NCBI GenBank assembly: GCA_900555705.1
Contig: USLV01000078.1
Coordinates: 1-6,654, forward strand
Reading direction: 5' to 3'
Length of the DNA: 6,654 bases
From: an uncultured Oscillospiraceae bacterium
Lineage (GTDB): Bacteria; Bacillota; Clostridia; Oscillospirales; Acutalibacteraceae
Position 1 is the first letter of the stretch. Every line of letters begins with the position of its first letter. Positions 1 to 6,409 of the stretch are shown piece after piece. The notes below the pieces were generated by a model. It saw nothing but the letters and a program-made list of their open reading frames with translations, had not been told where the DNA came from and did not search any database. The translations under genes and the position numbers were made by a program.

Positions 1-609
1 ATCTGGATCGCCACCGATCTTTCGCAGGAGGCGAACTGCCGGGCGCTGTATGAACGGCTGCGTGGGCAGCGGATAGATATCCTGATCAACAACGCGGGGC
101 GCGGCGTTTTTGGGGCGTTCGACGAAACCTCGCTTGAGCAGGAGCTCGGCATGCTGGATGTCAATATTCGGGCGGCACATATCCTGATGAAGCTGTTCCT
201 CCGCGACTTTGTGCGTCGGGACAGCGGGTATATCCTCAACGTCGCCTCTTTTGCCGGATTTTCAGCGGGCCCTCTCTTTTCGAGCTATTATGCGAGCAAA
301 GCCTATCTGCTCCGTTTGTCACAGGCGGTCTCAGAGGAGCTGCGGCGCCGCGAAAGTCGAGTATCGGTGAGTGTGCTCTGTCCCGGACCGGTGAAAACCG
401 AGTTTGACCGCGTGGCGGGGGTACACTTCGCACTGCCCGGCCGATCCAGCAGCTGGATCGCAGAGCGAGCGGTAGAGGGGATGTTCGACCAAAGGACCGT
501 GATTGTGCCGGGCTGGGAGATGAAGCTGCTGCGTGTCGGACAGCGGTTGCTGCCCGAGACGGCGATCACCCGGATTGCCTATCGTGCACAGGAGCGGAAA
601 CAGCGCTGA
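1..609 (+). CDS. Short-chain dehydrogenase/reductase (SDR), 5'-truncated by the window edge
   Basis: C-terminal 202 residues of a classical SDR, an NAD(P)(H)-dependent oxidoreductase, probably cytoplasmic; the substrate cannot be told. The reading frame is open from base 1. Visible residues 5-8 (TDLS) fit the strand carrying the adenine-contacting Asp. NNAG is at 30-33, the structural Asn at 55 (DVN), the catalytic Ser at 83 (NVAS), and the catalytic pair Tyr96 and Lys100 in YYASK. The PG motif follows in CPGPVKTEF. The N-terminal TGxxxGxG cofactor loop is missing, so about 50-60 residues lie upstream of the window. It looks most like the DltE/YqjQ group of small SDRs. The first internal ATG (151) is not the start, because NNAG lies upstream of it in frame. 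The stop is 3 bases from the convergent NimA-like stop, with no terminator hairpin between them. Confidence 0.92.
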   Translation: MWIATDLSQEANCRALYERLRGQRIDILINNAGRGVFGAFDETSLEQELGMLDVNIRAAHILMKLFLRDFVRRDSGYILNVASFAGFSAGPLFSSYYASKAYLLRLSQAVSEELRRRESRVSVSVLCPGPVKTEFDRVAGVHFALPGRSSSWIAERAVEGMFDQRTVIVPGWEMKLLRVGQRLLPETAITRIAYRAQERKQR

Positions 610-612
610 GGC

Positions 613-1080
613 TCAGAGATGCCGCTTGCCGGTGAAGGCTGTTGCCCGGATCTGGAATACGGTGACAGTGGCCGCCATCCGATCATCGAAGAAGAAGTCC
701 CGTCCCGTCTGGTGCTGCATCAGCAGGGAGAGGGCCTTTTTCTTTTCTGCGGAGTCTGTGATGAACGCTGCCTCTCCGCTGCCGATGATGCTCTGAAAGC
801 GATAGGCATAGGCGCAGGCGGTATCCCCCTCGACCAGCGCGTGACCGCTGTCCATCTCGAAGGCGACGTGGGGATTTTCGGCGAGGGCTTCGAGCTTGCG
901 GCCCTCGCCTGCGCTGTGGAAATAGAGGCGGAGCACGCCGTCTTCCCAGGTGTAGCCGAAATTCATCGGAACAATATACAGCCCGTCCCGATCCTGCATG
1001 GCGATCCGGCAGACCTTGCAGCTGTCGAGGATGGCCCGCAGCTCCCGCTCGTCTGTAACCGCCCGATCCTGTCTTCTCAT
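613..1080 (-). CDS. NimA-like pyridoxamine 5'-phosphate oxidase family flavoprotein
   Basis: 155-residue split-barrel protein of the PNPOx-like FMN family, NimA-related branch. Members of known function include Nim proteins that reduce 5-nitroimidazoles to harmless amines, but most family members have no known substrate, so resistance is not implied. Visible: an N-terminal RRQDRAVTD segment (2-10), typical of clostridial members; VPMNFGY (37-43); YFHSAGEGRK (53-62), whose His55 aligns by context with the conserved His of Deinococcus NimA (my recall of that sequence); an ACAYAYRFQSIIGSGEA region; MQHQTGRDFFF; and a C-terminal FTGKRHL. I chose the ATG at 1080-1078 because GGGAGGA sits 7 bases upstream and the family N-terminus begins here; a longer in-frame version to 1176 would run through the promoter. 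It is divergent from the nitroreductase and convergent with the SDR. Confidence 0.92.
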   Translation of the reverse strand: MRRQDRAVTDERELRAILDSCKVCRIAMQDRDGLYIVPMNFGYTWEDGVLRLYFHSAGEGRKLEALAENPHVAFEMDSGHALVEGDTACAYAYRFQSIIGSGEAAFITDSAEKKKALSLLMQHQTGRDFFFDDRMAATVTVFQIRATAFTGKRHL

Positions 1081-1111
1081 GATGATTCCTCCCTGTTGGC
1101 TGATGGGTTCC

Positions 1112-1140
1112 ATTTTACACGCATCCAGGGGAGAAGTCCA
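1112..1140 (-). promoter_or_regulatory. Promoter of the NimA-like gene
   Basis: Reading the minus strand, a -35 TGGACT (1140-1135, 4 of 6 to consensus) is followed after exactly 17 bases by a -10 TAAAAT (1117-1112, 5 of 6). Transcription would start near 1105, giving a leader of about 25 bases that contains the GGGAGGA ribosome site. The match is by eye. Confidence 0.6.
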
Positions 1141-1150
1141 GCCCCGGCCA

Positions 1151-1179
1151 TTGACGGCGAGGCATTTTCGTGCCATAAT
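1151..1179 (+). promoter_or_regulatory. Promoter of the nitroreductase gene
   Basis: TTGACG (1151-1156, 5 of 6 to the -35 consensus) and CATAAT (1174-1179, 5 of 6 to the -10 consensus) are separated by exactly 17 bases. The expected transcription start is near 1186. The -35 box lies 10 bases from the -35 box of the divergent promoter, so a single regulator bound between 1135 and 1156 could control both genes; I see no convincing operator palindrome there. Confidence 0.72.
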
Positions 1180-1204
1180 GGAGGAAAGATTTGGAAATGG
1201 GGGA
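1180..1204 (+). promoter_or_regulatory. Two competing ribosome sites that decide the nitroreductase start
   Basis: GGAGG at 1180-1184 is well placed (6 bases) for a TTG at 1191, but it directly follows the -10 box and would lie upstream of the predicted transcription start near 1186, hence absent from that mRNA. A second purine run, GGGGGA at 1199-1204, stands 7 bases before the ATG at 1212 and would be inside the mRNA. This favours 1212, unless a promoter further upstream is used. Confidence 0.45.
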
Positions 1205-1211
1205 AATGCAA

Positions 1212-1733
1212 ATGGAGTTTCAGCAATTACTGGAAAAGCGGCGCTGCGTCCGGTTGTTTACCGGAGAGGCGGTGTCCGCTGAACAGCAGCGGCAGCTGCT
1301 CGAGGCGGCTGTCCGGGCACCGAGCGCCTGCAATATGCAGTCCTGGCATTTCTATGTGATCGCCGACCGCGCGAAGATCGAGGCACTCTGTCCGGCGGTC
1401 TATAGCGGCGAGTGGATCCGGAAGGCGGGAGTGGTTGTCATCGTCTGTACCGACGCAGAGGCGATTACCCGCCGCTTCGGTGAGCGGGGAGCATCGCTCT
1501 TCTGTATCCAGGATACGGCCGCCGCGATGGAAAATCTGTTGCTCGCGGCGGCGGATATCGGACTCGGCGGCTGCTGGCTCGGGGCGTTTGACCCGGCGGC
1601 CTGCCGGGAGTTTGCCGGTATCCCGGAGGGCCGAACGCCGGTTGCCATAGCGGCTGTCGGCGTACCTGCCGGGGAGACACCGCTTCGCGAACGGAAACCG
1701 CTCGAAGAGGTGGTAACCATGATCGGCGGCTGA
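1212..1733 (+). CDS. Nitroreductase family FMN oxidoreductase
   Basis: 173-residue NAD(P)H-dependent flavoprotein of the nitroreductase fold, expected to be a cytoplasmic homodimer with FMN at the interface. The natural substrate is unknown; members reduce nitroaromatics, quinones or flavins. Visible: RRCVRLF (10-16) with the Arg residues that bind the FMN phosphate; PSACNMQSW (37-45), the family's PSxxNxQxW motif; an ENLLLAAADIGLGGCWLG stretch in the second half; and a C-terminal RERKPLEEVV. The length fits the short nitroreductases. I chose ATG 1212 because MEFQQLLEKRR matches the usual family N-terminus and because the predicted promoter places the better Shine-Dalgarno for TTG 1191 outside the mRNA; starts at 1191, 1197 and 1206 remain possible. 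The oligopeptidase begins 49 bases later on the same strand, so read-through is possible. Confidence 0.95.
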   Translation: MEFQQLLEKRRCVRLFTGEAVSAEQQRQLLEAAVRAPSACNMQSWHFYVIADRAKIEALCPAVYSGEWIRKAGVVVIVCTDAEAITRRFGERGASLFCIQDTAAAMENLLLAAADIGLGGCWLGAFDPAACREFAGIPEGRTPVAIAAVGVPAGETPLRERKPLEEVVTMIGG

Positions 1734-1743
1734 CCGGCCGCCG
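1724..1743 (+). other. GC-only hairpin spanning the nitroreductase stop codon
   Basis: A perfect 7-bp inverted repeat (CGGCGGC 1724-1730, GCCGCCG 1737-1743) with loop TGACCG, which contains the stop codon. No T-tract follows (the next bases are TGCGATATATTGG), so it is not a standard intrinsic terminator. It could slow ribosomes or shield the 3' end, or be a chance product of GC-rich sequence. Confidence 0.35.
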
Positions 1744-1782
1744 TGCGATATATTGGATTTGATATCAGGGAGGTTTTATCCG

Positions 1783-3474
1783 ATGACATTTTCCGAACTG
1801 CCCTACAGCCGTCCGTCCATTGAGGAGGTGCGGGCATCCTATGACGAGATTCTCCGCCGCTTTGAGGCGGCCGAGAACGCGGAGGAGCAGGCGGCGCTGT
1901 TTCTCGAGCATGAGACGATCAGCCGACGTTTCGCGACCCTCGCCGCCATTGCGCAGGTGCGTCACACCATCAATACGGCGGATGCGTTTTATGATGCTGA
2001 AAACGACTATTTCGACGAGTGTAGCCCGCTGTTGCAGGAGAAAGTGCAGCAGCTCTATGTCGCAATGCTGGAGTCGCGGTTTCGTCCGGCGCTGGAGGAA
2101 CGGTTCGGGGCGCTGCTGTTCGAGAATCTGACGATTGCCGCCCGCTGCTTCGGACCGGCAATCGTCGCCCTCTCCCAGGAGGAGAATCAGCTCGCCTCGG
2201 AATATCAGAAGCTCTATGCGTCCGCTATCGTGGAGTTCGACGGGCAGAAGCTGCCGCTGCCGAAGCTCTCCGCTTATAAGACAAATCCCGACCGTGCCGT
2301 GCGCCGCGCGGCCTATGAGGCGGAGGGGCGCTTTTTCGACGAACACCGTGAGGAGCTGGACACGCTGTTTGACCGGCTGGTCAAGTGCCGCGATGCGCAG
2401 GCAAAGGCGCTCGGCTATGACAACTATGTCGCGATGGGTTATGACGCGCTCGGTCGCAACTGCTATACCCCGGCGGATGTCGCCGCCTTCCGGGAGCAAA
2501 TTGCCCGCGATTTTGTGCCGGTTGTCCGGGAGATCAAGGAGCAGCAGCGCCGTCGCATCGGGGTGCCGCGCCTCGCGCTCTATGACGATGTGTTCCTGTT
2601 CCCCGACGGGAACGCCCGGCCGGAGGGTTCGCCGGAGGATATTCTCGCGGCCGGACGGCAGATGTATCGCGAGCTGTCGCCCGAGACGGCAGCATTCGTG
2701 GATTTTCTCTATGACAACGAGCTCTTTGATGTGCTGTCCCGCGAAGGGAAGGCGCCGGGCGGCTATTGCACCGATCTGCCGGATTACAAAGCCCCCTTCA
2801 TCTTCTCCAACTTCAACGGCACCGCCGGAGACGTGGATGTGCTGACTCATGAAGCGGGCCACGCCTTTGCGGCCTATCGGGCGCTGCGGTCGGTCGAGCT
2901 CTCCGAGCTGACCAGCCCCACCATCGAGGCCTGTGAGGTGCATTCGATGAGCATGGAGTTTCTGACCGAGCCCTATCACCACCTGTTTTTCGGCGGCCAG
3001 ACCGCGAAATATGCGCTCGGGCACTGTGAGGATGCCGCGACCTTCCTGCCCTATGGCTGTATGGTGGATGAGTTCCAGACGCGTGTCTATGAAAATCCTG
3101 GCTGGACGCCGGAGGAGCGCAACGCCTTCTGGCTGTCGCTCGAGGAGAAATACCGGCCCTATATGAATTTTGAGGATCTGCCCTTCTACAGCCGTGGTGC
3201 GGGCTGGCAGCGCCAGCTGCATATCTACCTCTATCCGCTCTACTATATCGATTACTGCATGGCGCAGACGGTTGCGTTCCAGTTCTGGACTGCCTCCATG
3301 CGGAATCGGGAGGATGCCTGGCGGCGCTATCTCGCCTTTGTCGATCTCGCGGGTACCCGCTCCTTCACTGAGCTGGTGCGCTCCGCCGGGCTGCGCGTGC
3401 CCTATGAACCCGGCTGCATCCGCGAGGTTGGGCAGGAGGTGGCGGACTGGATCCGCAGCCACCAGCTTTCCTGA
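1783..3474 (+). CDS. M3 family zinc oligoendopeptidase
   Basis: 563-residue cytoplasmic metallopeptidase of the thimet oligopeptidase/PepF clan, which cleaves short peptides and so helps recycle peptides from protein turnover or uptake. The zinc site is complete: HEAGH at 356-360 (His356, His360 as ligands, Glu357 catalytic) and Glu385 in EACEVHSMSME, 25 residues after the second His, the spacing seen in this family; Glu392 follows 7 further on. Near the C-terminus, His480 heads a tyrosine cluster (LHIYLYPLYYIDY), where M3 enzymes keep their substrate-binding His and Tyr residues. There is no signal peptide. The length fits the group of about 560 residues that is related to but distinct from PepF, so I give no symbol. 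I chose ATG 1783 because GGGAGG lies 9 bases upstream; an in-frame TTG at 1753 has no comparable ribosome site. Confidence 0.96.
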   Translation: MTFSELPYSRPSIEEVRASYDEILRRFEAAENAEEQAALFLEHETISRRFATLAAIAQVRHTINTADAFYDAENDYFDECSPLLQEKVQQLYVAMLESRFRPALEERFGALLFENLTIAARCFGPAIVALSQEENQLASEYQKLYASAIVEFDGQKLPLPKLSAYKTNPDRAVRRAAYEAEGRFFDEHREELDTLFDRLVKCRDAQAKALGYDNYVAMGYDALGRNCYTPADVAAFREQIARDFVPVVREIKEQQRRRIGVPRLALYDDVFLFPDGNARPEGSPEDILAAGRQMYRELSPETAAFVDFLYDNELFDVLSREGKAPGGYCTDLPDYKAPFIFSNFNGTAGDVDVLTHEAGHAFAAYRALRSVELSELTSPTIEACEVHSMSMEFLTEPYHHLFFGGQTAKYALGHCEDAATFLPYGCMVDEFQTRVYENPGWTPEERNAFWLSLEEKYRPYMNFEDLPFYSRGAGWQRQLHIYLYPLYYIDYCMAQTVAFQFWTASMRNREDAWRRYLAFVDLAGTRSFTELVRSAGLRVPYEPGCIREVGQEVADWIRSHQLS

Positions 3475-3523
3475 ACTTGCGTCAGGAAGCGGGCGGGTTC
3501 GGCAAAATTCCCCCGTCCGCCCC

Positions 3524-3553
3524 TTGCGCAGGCCCACCCATTTGTGGTATTCT
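3524..3553 (+). promoter_or_regulatory. Possible promoter of the UPF0371-AEC operon
   Basis: TTGCGC (3524-3529) is followed after 18 bases by TATTCT (3548-3553), preceded by TGG, which would make an extended -10 (TGn). Overlapping alternatives TATTAT (3553-3558) and TATGAT (3556-3561) match -10 better but lack a -35. Any of these puts the start 25-36 bases ahead of the ATG at 3596. The 121-base gap holds nothing else I can name apart from a weak GGGCGG/CCGCCC inverted repeat (3491-3496, 3517-3522) with no T-tract. Confidence 0.4.
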
Positions 3554-3595
3554 ATTATGATGTGAGCAGTGAATGACGGCAAAGGGGTAGAGGGT

Positions 3596-5077
3596 ATGAA
3601 AATCGGGTTTGATAACGCACTGTATATGCAAAAACAAAAGGAGCACATCCTTGAGCGCATCGCGCAGTTTAACGGCAAGCTGTATCTGGAATTCGGCGGC
3701 AAGCTGTTCGACGATTACCATGCCGCACGTGTGCTGCCGGGTTTTGAAAAGGACGCCAAGATCCGGCTGCTGCATGAGCTGCGGGACGAGGCGGAGGTTG
3801 TTTTCTGCATCAGTGCGAGCAATATCGAGAAGACCAAGATTCGCGCCGATCTCGGTATCAGCTATGAGATGGATCTGCTCCGCCAGATCGACAGCATCAC
3901 CTCGATGGGGATTCACGTCAACAGCGTGGTCATCACCCGCTACAGCGGCCAGCCGGCCGCCGACCTCTTTGTGCGCAAGCTGAACGCCCGCGGAATCCGG
4001 AATTATATCCACCATCCGATCGCGGGCTATCCCTCCGATGTCGACCATATCGTCAGCGACGAGGGCTATGGCTCGAACCCCTTTATCGAGACGACCCGTC
4101 CGCTGGTGGTGGTGACCGCGCCGGGACCCGGCAGCGGCAAGCTCGCGACCTGCCTGTCGCAGGTCTATCACGAGCACCGGCGCGGCGTGCTCGCCGGCTA
4201 CGGCAAATATGAGACCTTCCCGATCTGGAATCTGCCGCTCAAGCATCCGGTCAACCTGGCTTATGAGGCGGCAACGGCGGATTTGCAGGATGTCAACATG
4301 ATTGATCCGTTCCATCTCGAGGCCTATGGCGTCACAACCGTCAACTATAACCGCGATGTCGAAGCGTTCCCGATCGTCCGGACCATCCTCACCCGCATCA
4401 CCGGCAACGAGCATTTCTATTGCAGCCCCACCGACATGGGGGTCAATATGGCGGGCTATGCCATTGTGGACGACGAGGCCTGCCGCGAGGCGAGCGGCCA
4501 GGAGATCATCCGCCGCTACTGCAAGGGACTGGCCGATCTGAAGCAGGGCAAGGAGAAGCCGGAGACCATCGAAAAGCTCAAGATGATCATGCAGCAGCTC
4601 GGACTGAAAAAAGAGGATCGGCCGACGGTGCTCCCCGCCCTCGCGAAACGGGACGCGGCGGGTGCGCCTGCGGCGGCGATCCAGCTGCCCGACGGCCGGA
4701 TCGTCACCGGCAAGGCGACACCGCTGATGAGCGCCTGCAGCGGCGCGATGCTCAACAGCATCAAGGTAATGGCGGATATCCCGAAGCAGGTGCTGCTCAT
4801 CAGTCCCGCCATCCTTGAACCGGTGCTGAAGCTCAAGATCAATTTGCTCGGCAGTCACAGCAGCGTCCTCAAGGTGGACGATGTGCTGACCGCGCTCTAC
4901 ATCTGCGCCGCTTCCAACGAGACCGCCGCCCGCGCAGTGGAGCAGCTGCCGCGGCTGCGCGGCTGCGAGCTGCATTCCACCCAACTGCTGCACAGCGGCG
5001 ACGAGGGCACCCTTCGCAAGATGGGGCTCAACCTCACCTGCGAGCCGGTCTTCCCGGACAAGAGCGTCTATTTCTGA
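3596..5077 (+). CDS. UPF0371/DUF1846 family protein of unknown function
   Basis: 493 residues, full length for this conserved Firmicutes/Actinobacteria family (about 490-500), which has no established function that I know of. Visible landmarks: MKIGFDNALYMQKQKEHI at the N-terminus; APGPGSGKLATCLSQ at 175-189, a glycine-rich loop resembling a P-loop but not a strict GxxxxGK[ST], since Lys182 is followed by Leu; a polar middle region with DPFHLEAYG and VNYNRDVEAFP; and a C-terminal GCELHSTQLLHSGDE segment. No signal peptide or membrane segment is seen, so it is probably cytoplasmic. I chose ATG 3596 because the family sequence begins there and AAAGGGG lies 8 bases upstream; an in-frame GTG at 3569 is less likely. 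Only 4 bases separate its stop from the permease ATG, so the two are probably co-transcribed. Confidence 0.95.
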   Translation: MKIGFDNALYMQKQKEHILERIAQFNGKLYLEFGGKLFDDYHAARVLPGFEKDAKIRLLHELRDEAEVVFCISASNIEKTKIRADLGISYEMDLLRQIDSITSMGIHVNSVVITRYSGQPAADLFVRKLNARGIRNYIHHPIAGYPSDVDHIVSDEGYGSNPFIETTRPLVVVTAPGPGSGKLATCLSQVYHEHRRGVLAGYGKYETFPIWNLPLKHPVNLAYEAATADLQDVNMIDPFHLEAYGVTTVNYNRDVEAFPIVRTILTRITGNEHFYCSPTDMGVNMAGYAIVDDEACREASGQEIIRRYCKGLADLKQGKEKPETIEKLKMIMQQLGLKKEDRPTVLPALAKRDAAGAPAAAIQLPDGRIVTGKATPLMSACSGAMLNSIKVMADIPKQVLLISPAILEPVLKLKINLLGSHSSVLKVDDVLTALYICAASNETAARAVEQLPRLRGCELHSTQLLHSGDEGTLRKMGLNLTCEPVFPDKSVYF

Positions 5078-5081
5078 TCCG

Positions 5082-6026
5082 ATGGACAGTCTGATCTACA
5101 GCCTGAACGCCACAGTTCCGGTCTTTCTCGTCATCCTCGCGGGCTATCTGCTGCGGTGGTGCGGGATGCTGACCGACGAATTTGTGCGTGTGGCGAACCG
5201 GTTCAACTTCACGGTCACGCTGCCTGCGCTGCTGCTGCGCGACATCGCCGGAGCGGATATCCGGCGACTGTTCGACGGCCGCTATGTGCTCTTCTGCGCC
5301 GTTGTCACAACCGTCAGCTTTTTCGGTATCTGGTTTGGGGCGCGGAAGCTGCTGCGCGACCGGGCAATGGTCGGTGCGTTCGTGCAGGCCTCCTTCCGCA
5401 GCAGCGCGGCGGTCCTCGGTATTGCGTTTATCCAGAATGTCTATGGTGACGCCGGGATGGCACCGCTGATGATTATTGGAACTGTCCCGCTCTATAATAT
5501 CTATTCCGTGCTGGTACTGACCTTTGAGGGCCCGGCCGATGCGCGCGATAGGGGACGGGTTCGCGCCGCGTGCGTGGGAATTGCCAAAAACCCGATCATC
5601 CTCAGTATTGCGGCGGGTCTGCTGCTGTCGCTGACCGGAATCGCCTTTCCGCCAATCGTGGATAAGACGGTGGGGAGTCTGGCCTCGATGGCGACGCCGC
5701 TTGCGTTGATCGCCATCGGTGCGGGTTTCGAGGGGCGACAGGCGATTGCCAAATGGAAACCGGCTGCTTTGGCTTCGTCGCTGAAGCTGGTTGTGTTGGC
5801 TGCGTTGTTCCTGCCGCTGGCGGTATGGCTCGGTTTCCGGGACGGCAAGTTGATGGCGCTGCTCATCATGCTCGCCTCTCCCGCCACCCCGAGCTGCTAT
5901 ATCATGGCCAAAAATATGGGCGGCGACGGCACGCTCACGTCCAGTGTCGTCGTGCTGACCACGCTGCTCAGCGCGTTCACGCTGACCGGCTGGATTTTTC
6001 TGCTTCGTGCAGGTGGCTGGCTTTGA
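5082..6026 (+). CDS. AEC (auxin efflux carrier) family permease
   Basis: 314-residue integral inner-membrane transporter of the AEC family, whose bacterial members move small organic anions such as malonate or malate; the substrate is not predictable here. About ten hydrophobic spans alternate with short charged loops: for example residues 6-24, 68-87, 126-147 and 172-190, plus several in the last 130 residues. Family landmarks: FRSSAAVLG at 105-113 after TM3; KNPIILSIAAG at 169-179 opening the second half after a charged loop (EGPADARDRGR); and ASPATPSCYIMAKNMGGD at 265-282. There is no separate signal peptide, as usual for the family. The start is the only sensible ATG, 4 bases after the UPF0371 stop; no good Shine-Dalgarno precedes it, so translation is probably coupled to the upstream gene. 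The strong terminator begins 7 bases after its stop. Confidence 0.95.
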   Translation: MDSLIYSLNATVPVFLVILAGYLLRWCGMLTDEFVRVANRFNFTVTLPALLLRDIAGADIRRLFDGRYVLFCAVVTTVSFFGIWFGARKLLRDRAMVGAFVQASFRSSAAVLGIAFIQNVYGDAGMAPLMIIGTVPLYNIYSVLVLTFEGPADARDRGRVRAACVGIAKNPIILSIAAGLLLSLTGIAFPPIVDKTVGSLASMATPLALIAIGAGFEGRQAIAKWKPAALASSLKLVVLAALFLPLAVWLGFRDGKLMALLIMLASPATPSCYIMAKNMGGDGTLTSSVVVLTTLLSAFTLTGWIFLLRAGGWL

Positions 6027-6033
6027 GACGCAG

Positions 6034-6081
6034 AAAAACCGCGGGGATCATTTCGTTTGGAAATGATCCCCGCGGTTTTTT
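6034..6081. terminator. Bidirectional rho-independent terminator
   Basis: A perfect 21-base inverted repeat (6034-6054 and 6060-6080) with a 5-base loop GTTTG. The GC-rich lower stem (CCGCGGGGATCA) is flanked by five A on the left (6034-6038) and six T on the right (6076-6081), so it should stop transcription of the permease operon rightward and of the DUF1905 operon leftward. The stop codon of the minus-strand gene (6083-6081) touches the hairpin edge. Confidence 0.95.
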
Positions 6082-6353
6082 CAAACAGAACGTTCACGCA
6101 GCGTCACGTGTACCATGTCGCCGGGCTGCTTGCCGAGGGCCGCACGGATGACCTTTGGCATCCCGAGAATATGTCCCGGGGTTTTCATCCGGACAAGGCT
6201 CCCGTCATAGGGCGCGCCGTCAAAGGTGGCGTGTACCCGGACACGTCCCTTGCCGAACAGCGCCCGGACGTCGTATGGAAATTCGATATAGGCGCCGTCG
6301 ATGTCCGGCACCTTTCGGATTTCTGCGTCGAATTCATAGAGTACGGGATTCAT
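6081..6353 (-). CDS. DUF1905 domain-containing small protein
   Basis: 90-residue protein that is essentially one DUF1905 domain, a small beta-barrel-like fold of unknown function. Visible: YEFDAEIRKVPDIDGAYIEFP (6-26, the opening strands); RVRVHATFDGAPYDGSL (37-53); and GMPKVIRAALGKQPGD (64-79), the family's typical C-terminal 'lpk..R..lG...GD.V' segment. In many bacteria this domain is fused to a YdeI/OmpD-associated C-terminal region; here it stands alone. I chose the ATG at 6353-6351 because GGGAGG lies 6 bases upstream and the domain begins directly after; the longer in-frame form up to 6398 adds 15 residues without a ribosome site. It lies 56 bases downstream of the partial gene at 6410-6628 on the same strand and probably shares its mRNA, ending at the bidirectional terminator. 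Confidence 0.86.
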   Translation of the reverse strand: MNPVLYEFDAEIRKVPDIDGAYIEFPYDVRALFGKGRVRVHATFDGAPYDGSLVRMKTPGHILGMPKVIRAALGKQPGDMVHVTLRERSV

Positions 6354-6409
6354 ATCACGCCTCCCTTCGTGCATACGATGCCCGACATCCGGCAGCAATA
6401 TGCAGCTGT

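Noticed and set aside
1103..1113. Small palindrome ATGG-GTT-CCAT overlapping the -10 of the NimA-like promoter, and GGCA/TGCC at 1161-1174 inside the other promoter
   Set aside because: Half-sites of four bases are expected by chance in a region this long and do not resemble each other; not enough to call operators.
619..1359. A 246-codon plus-strand frame across the NimA-like gene and into the nitroreductase
   Set aside because: It overlaps two well-supported genes on opposite strands and both their promoters, and its translation has no recognisable family features.
3491..3522. GGGCGG/CCGCCC inverted repeat after the oligopeptidase as a terminator
   Set aside because: Six pairs around a loop of about 20 bases, no T-tract, and it runs directly into the candidate -35 of the next gene.
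1765..3702. A 645-codon open frame on the minus strand opposite the oligopeptidase
   Set aside because: It mirrors a complete M3 peptidase with an intact zinc site. In GC-rich genes the antisense frame often lacks stops; the translation shows no domain I recognise, and there is no good ribosome site.
3482..4993. A 503-codon open frame on the minus strand opposite UPF0371
   Set aside because: Same effect of third-position G/C bias. Its translation is rich in Arg, His, Ala and Leu without motifs, and the opposite strand encodes a full-length conserved family.
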